Source of the DNA: Microvirga sp.
Lineage (GTDB): Bacteria > Pseudomonadota > Alphaproteobacteria > Rhizobiales > Beijerinckiaceae
Direction: 5' to 3'
NCBI RefSeq assembly: GCF_014699075.1
Contig: NZ_JACXAB010000004.1
Span: 186,001 to 250,000 of the forward strand
Length of the DNA: 64,000 nucleotides
Shown here: piece after piece, positions 62,720-64,000 of the stretch
Layout of the letters: each line of letters opens with the position of its first letter
Position numbering within the stretch: position 1 is the first letter of the stretch
Notes under the pieces: generated by a model
The model's input: the letters and a program-made list of their open reading frames with translations, nothing else
Told to the model about the DNA's origin: nothing
The model's database searches: none
Program-made: the position numbers and the translations under genes

Positions 62720-62953
62720 GAACGCGAACCTCTTGCTCACCCCTCCATCGGGAGAGGGAAAACCCATGACAGCCTTGACTCCAGGCCGGGGTTCCTCATA
62801 AAAGAACCCTTAGAATTATTCTAAATTGTTCCAATGTTTCATTTCATCCGGGCAGCATAGTCCAGCGGATGAGACATCGGACAGATGTGGTTGCGGTGCT
62901 TTAGCACGGCAACCTGGGTCGATTGCAAGAATTTCCTGAGGCTCACGGCAGCT

Positions 62954-64000
62954 ATGGCGGCAGGCCAGCGCACATATCTCGACCATAATGCGACCTCGCC
63001 CTTGCGGCCCGAGGTTGCCGAGGTTGTGCTGCGCGCCCTCCAGCTTCCCGGAAATGCCTCCTCGGTCCATGCCGAGGGCCGTGCCGCCCGGGCCGAGATC
63101 GAGCGGGCACGCGAGCAGGTGGCCCGCCTCGTGGGTGGGCGGACCAAGAATGTCATCTTCACCAGCGGGGGCACCGAGGCCGCCAATCTCGTTCTGACGT
63201 CGGGCTTCCGCCGCCTCGGTCAGCCGGGATGCACCCGGCTCTTGCTGGGTGCTGCCGAGCACCCATGCGTACTCAACGGACACCGATTCTCCCCGGACGC
63301 TGTCGAGATCATCCCCGTCGATGCCAACGGAGTCCTTGATCTGGCTTGGCTCGAAGTTCGCCTCCGTGAGGTTGGCGAAGAACACGTTCTGGTCTCTGTT
63401 CAGCTTGCGAACAACGAGACTGGCGTGCTCCAACCCGTGGCCGAGGTGGCCCGTCTCGTTCATGAGCATGGCGGGTTGGTCCACACCGACGCGGTTCAGG
63501 CCGCCGGCAAGATCCCGGTCGACATGGCCGAACTCGGGGTCGATGTGCTCACCCTTTCGGCTCACAAGATCGGTGGGACTAAGGGCATCGGCGCCGTGGT
63601 TCTTGCCTCCGACCAGTTCGAGATCGCCGATCGCCTGATCCGAGGCGGCGGGCAGGAGAAGGGCTTTCGGGCCGGCACGGAGAACGTGGCGGCCATCTCG
63701 GGCTTCGGCGCTGCCGCCGAGATCGCCTCAAGCATCCTTGAGCAGGAGGCTGAACGGCTTAAGGCTCTACGGGATGAGGCCGAGACGCTGGTCCGCCGCA
63801 TTGCGCCGGATGCGGTTGTTGTGGGCGCGCAAGCTGAGCGGTTGCCTAATACCTTCGCCTTTGCCATACCCGGCCTCAAGGCCGAGACGGCATTGATCGC
63901 CTTCGATCTGGTGGGGGTGGCCCTGTCCTCCGGTTCGGCCTGCTCGTCCGGAAAGGTCAAGCGGTCGCATGTGCTCGACGCCATGGGCGTGGAGCCGGCC
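62954..64000 (+). CDS. Cysteine desulfurase (partial, runs off the window)
   Basis: First 349 residues of a class V PLP aminotransferase-fold desulfurase starting at ATG 62954. LDHNATSPLRPEV at the N-terminus, PLP Lys in LSAHKIGG, NNETG and HTDAVQAAGK in the cofactor site, and the persulfide-forming Cys in SSGSACSSGKVKRSHVL. The SSGSACSSG loop is the long, IscS/NifS-type (group I) form. Supplies sulfur for Fe-S clusters; in relatives it heads the suf operon, which would lie just outside. About 35 residues are missing at the end. Confidence 0.94.
   Translation, partial: MAAGQRTYLDHNATSPLRPEVAEVVLRALQLPGNASSVHAEGRAARAEIERAREQVARLVGGRTKNVIFTSGGTEAANLVLTSGFRRLGQPGCTRLLLGAAEHPCVLNGHRFSPDAVEIIPVDANGVLDLAWLEVRLREVGEEHVLVSVQLANNETGVLQPVAEVARLVHEHGGLVHTDAVQAAGKIPVDMAELGVDVLTLSAHKIGGTKGIGAVVLASDQFEIADRLIRGGGQEKGFRAGTENVAAISGFGAAAEIASSILEQEAERLKALRDEAETLVRRIAPDAVVVGAQAERLPNTFAFAIPGLKAETALIAFDLVGVALSSGSACSSGKVKRSHVLDAMGVEPA

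Overview
The window is a 64 kb, GC-rich stretch of an alphaproteobacterial chromosome. Three things point to the order Hyphomicrobiales (Rhizobiales): a complex I NDUFA12-type subunit, a DUF2155 protein, and the gene order aat-accC-accB-aroQ followed by rne, an amidase, a class A PBP and prfB. A Methylobacteriaceae/Microvirga-like host is my best guess from gene content; no 16S gene is present to settle it. I see no rRNA, tRNA, CRISPR array, insertion sequence or complete prophage.

Bases 1-22,923 are an accessory catabolic region. It opens with a branched-chain-amino-acid-type ABC importer (binding protein, LivH, LivM, LivG and LivF, the last cut by the window edge). Next come a 4-oxalocrotonate-tautomerase-like enzyme, an AMP-forming acyl-CoA ligase and a divergent operon of quinone oxidoreductase, two acyl-CoA dehydrogenases and an enoyl-CoA hydratase-like protein. 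A regulator that is two complete GntR/FCD units in one chain follows, then a GMC oxidoreductase, an AroE-like dehydrogenase and an orphan solute-binding protein. The block ends with an operon (SDR, acyl-CoA dehydrogenase, CoA ligase, APH-fold kinase) divergent from a TetR regulator. That last set resembles the kinase-dependent 4-hydroxyacyl-CoA (levulinate, Lva) pathway.

Bases 22,924-28,141 are a patchwork: a decapitated glutathione S-transferase, an extensin-like protein, an EcsC-family gene with an in-frame TAG, and a two-gene CBASS-like anti-phage module (four-TM effector plus CD-NTase with an AGS-C-like sensor).

Bases 28,142-51,907 are mostly core genes: the B12-dependent ribonucleotide reductase nrdJ with a long, potentially switching leader and tandem NrdR-like boxes; NDUFA12; a small MarR-linked stress cluster (DUF1428, VOC, DUF899); aat, accC, accB, aroQ and a DsbA-like protein; an aminotransferase; rne; and amidase, PBP1A and prfB with its programmed +1 frameshift. 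Three palindromic intergenic repeats cluster at 41.0-43.4 kb.

Bases 52,032-64,000 hold two M10-type secreted metalloproteases with RTX repeats (the second frameshifted near its 3' end), a one-Cys Bcp peroxiredoxin, an AsmA/DUF3971 envelope protein, tyrS, an alpha/beta hydrolase and the start of a cysteine desulfurase that runs off the window.
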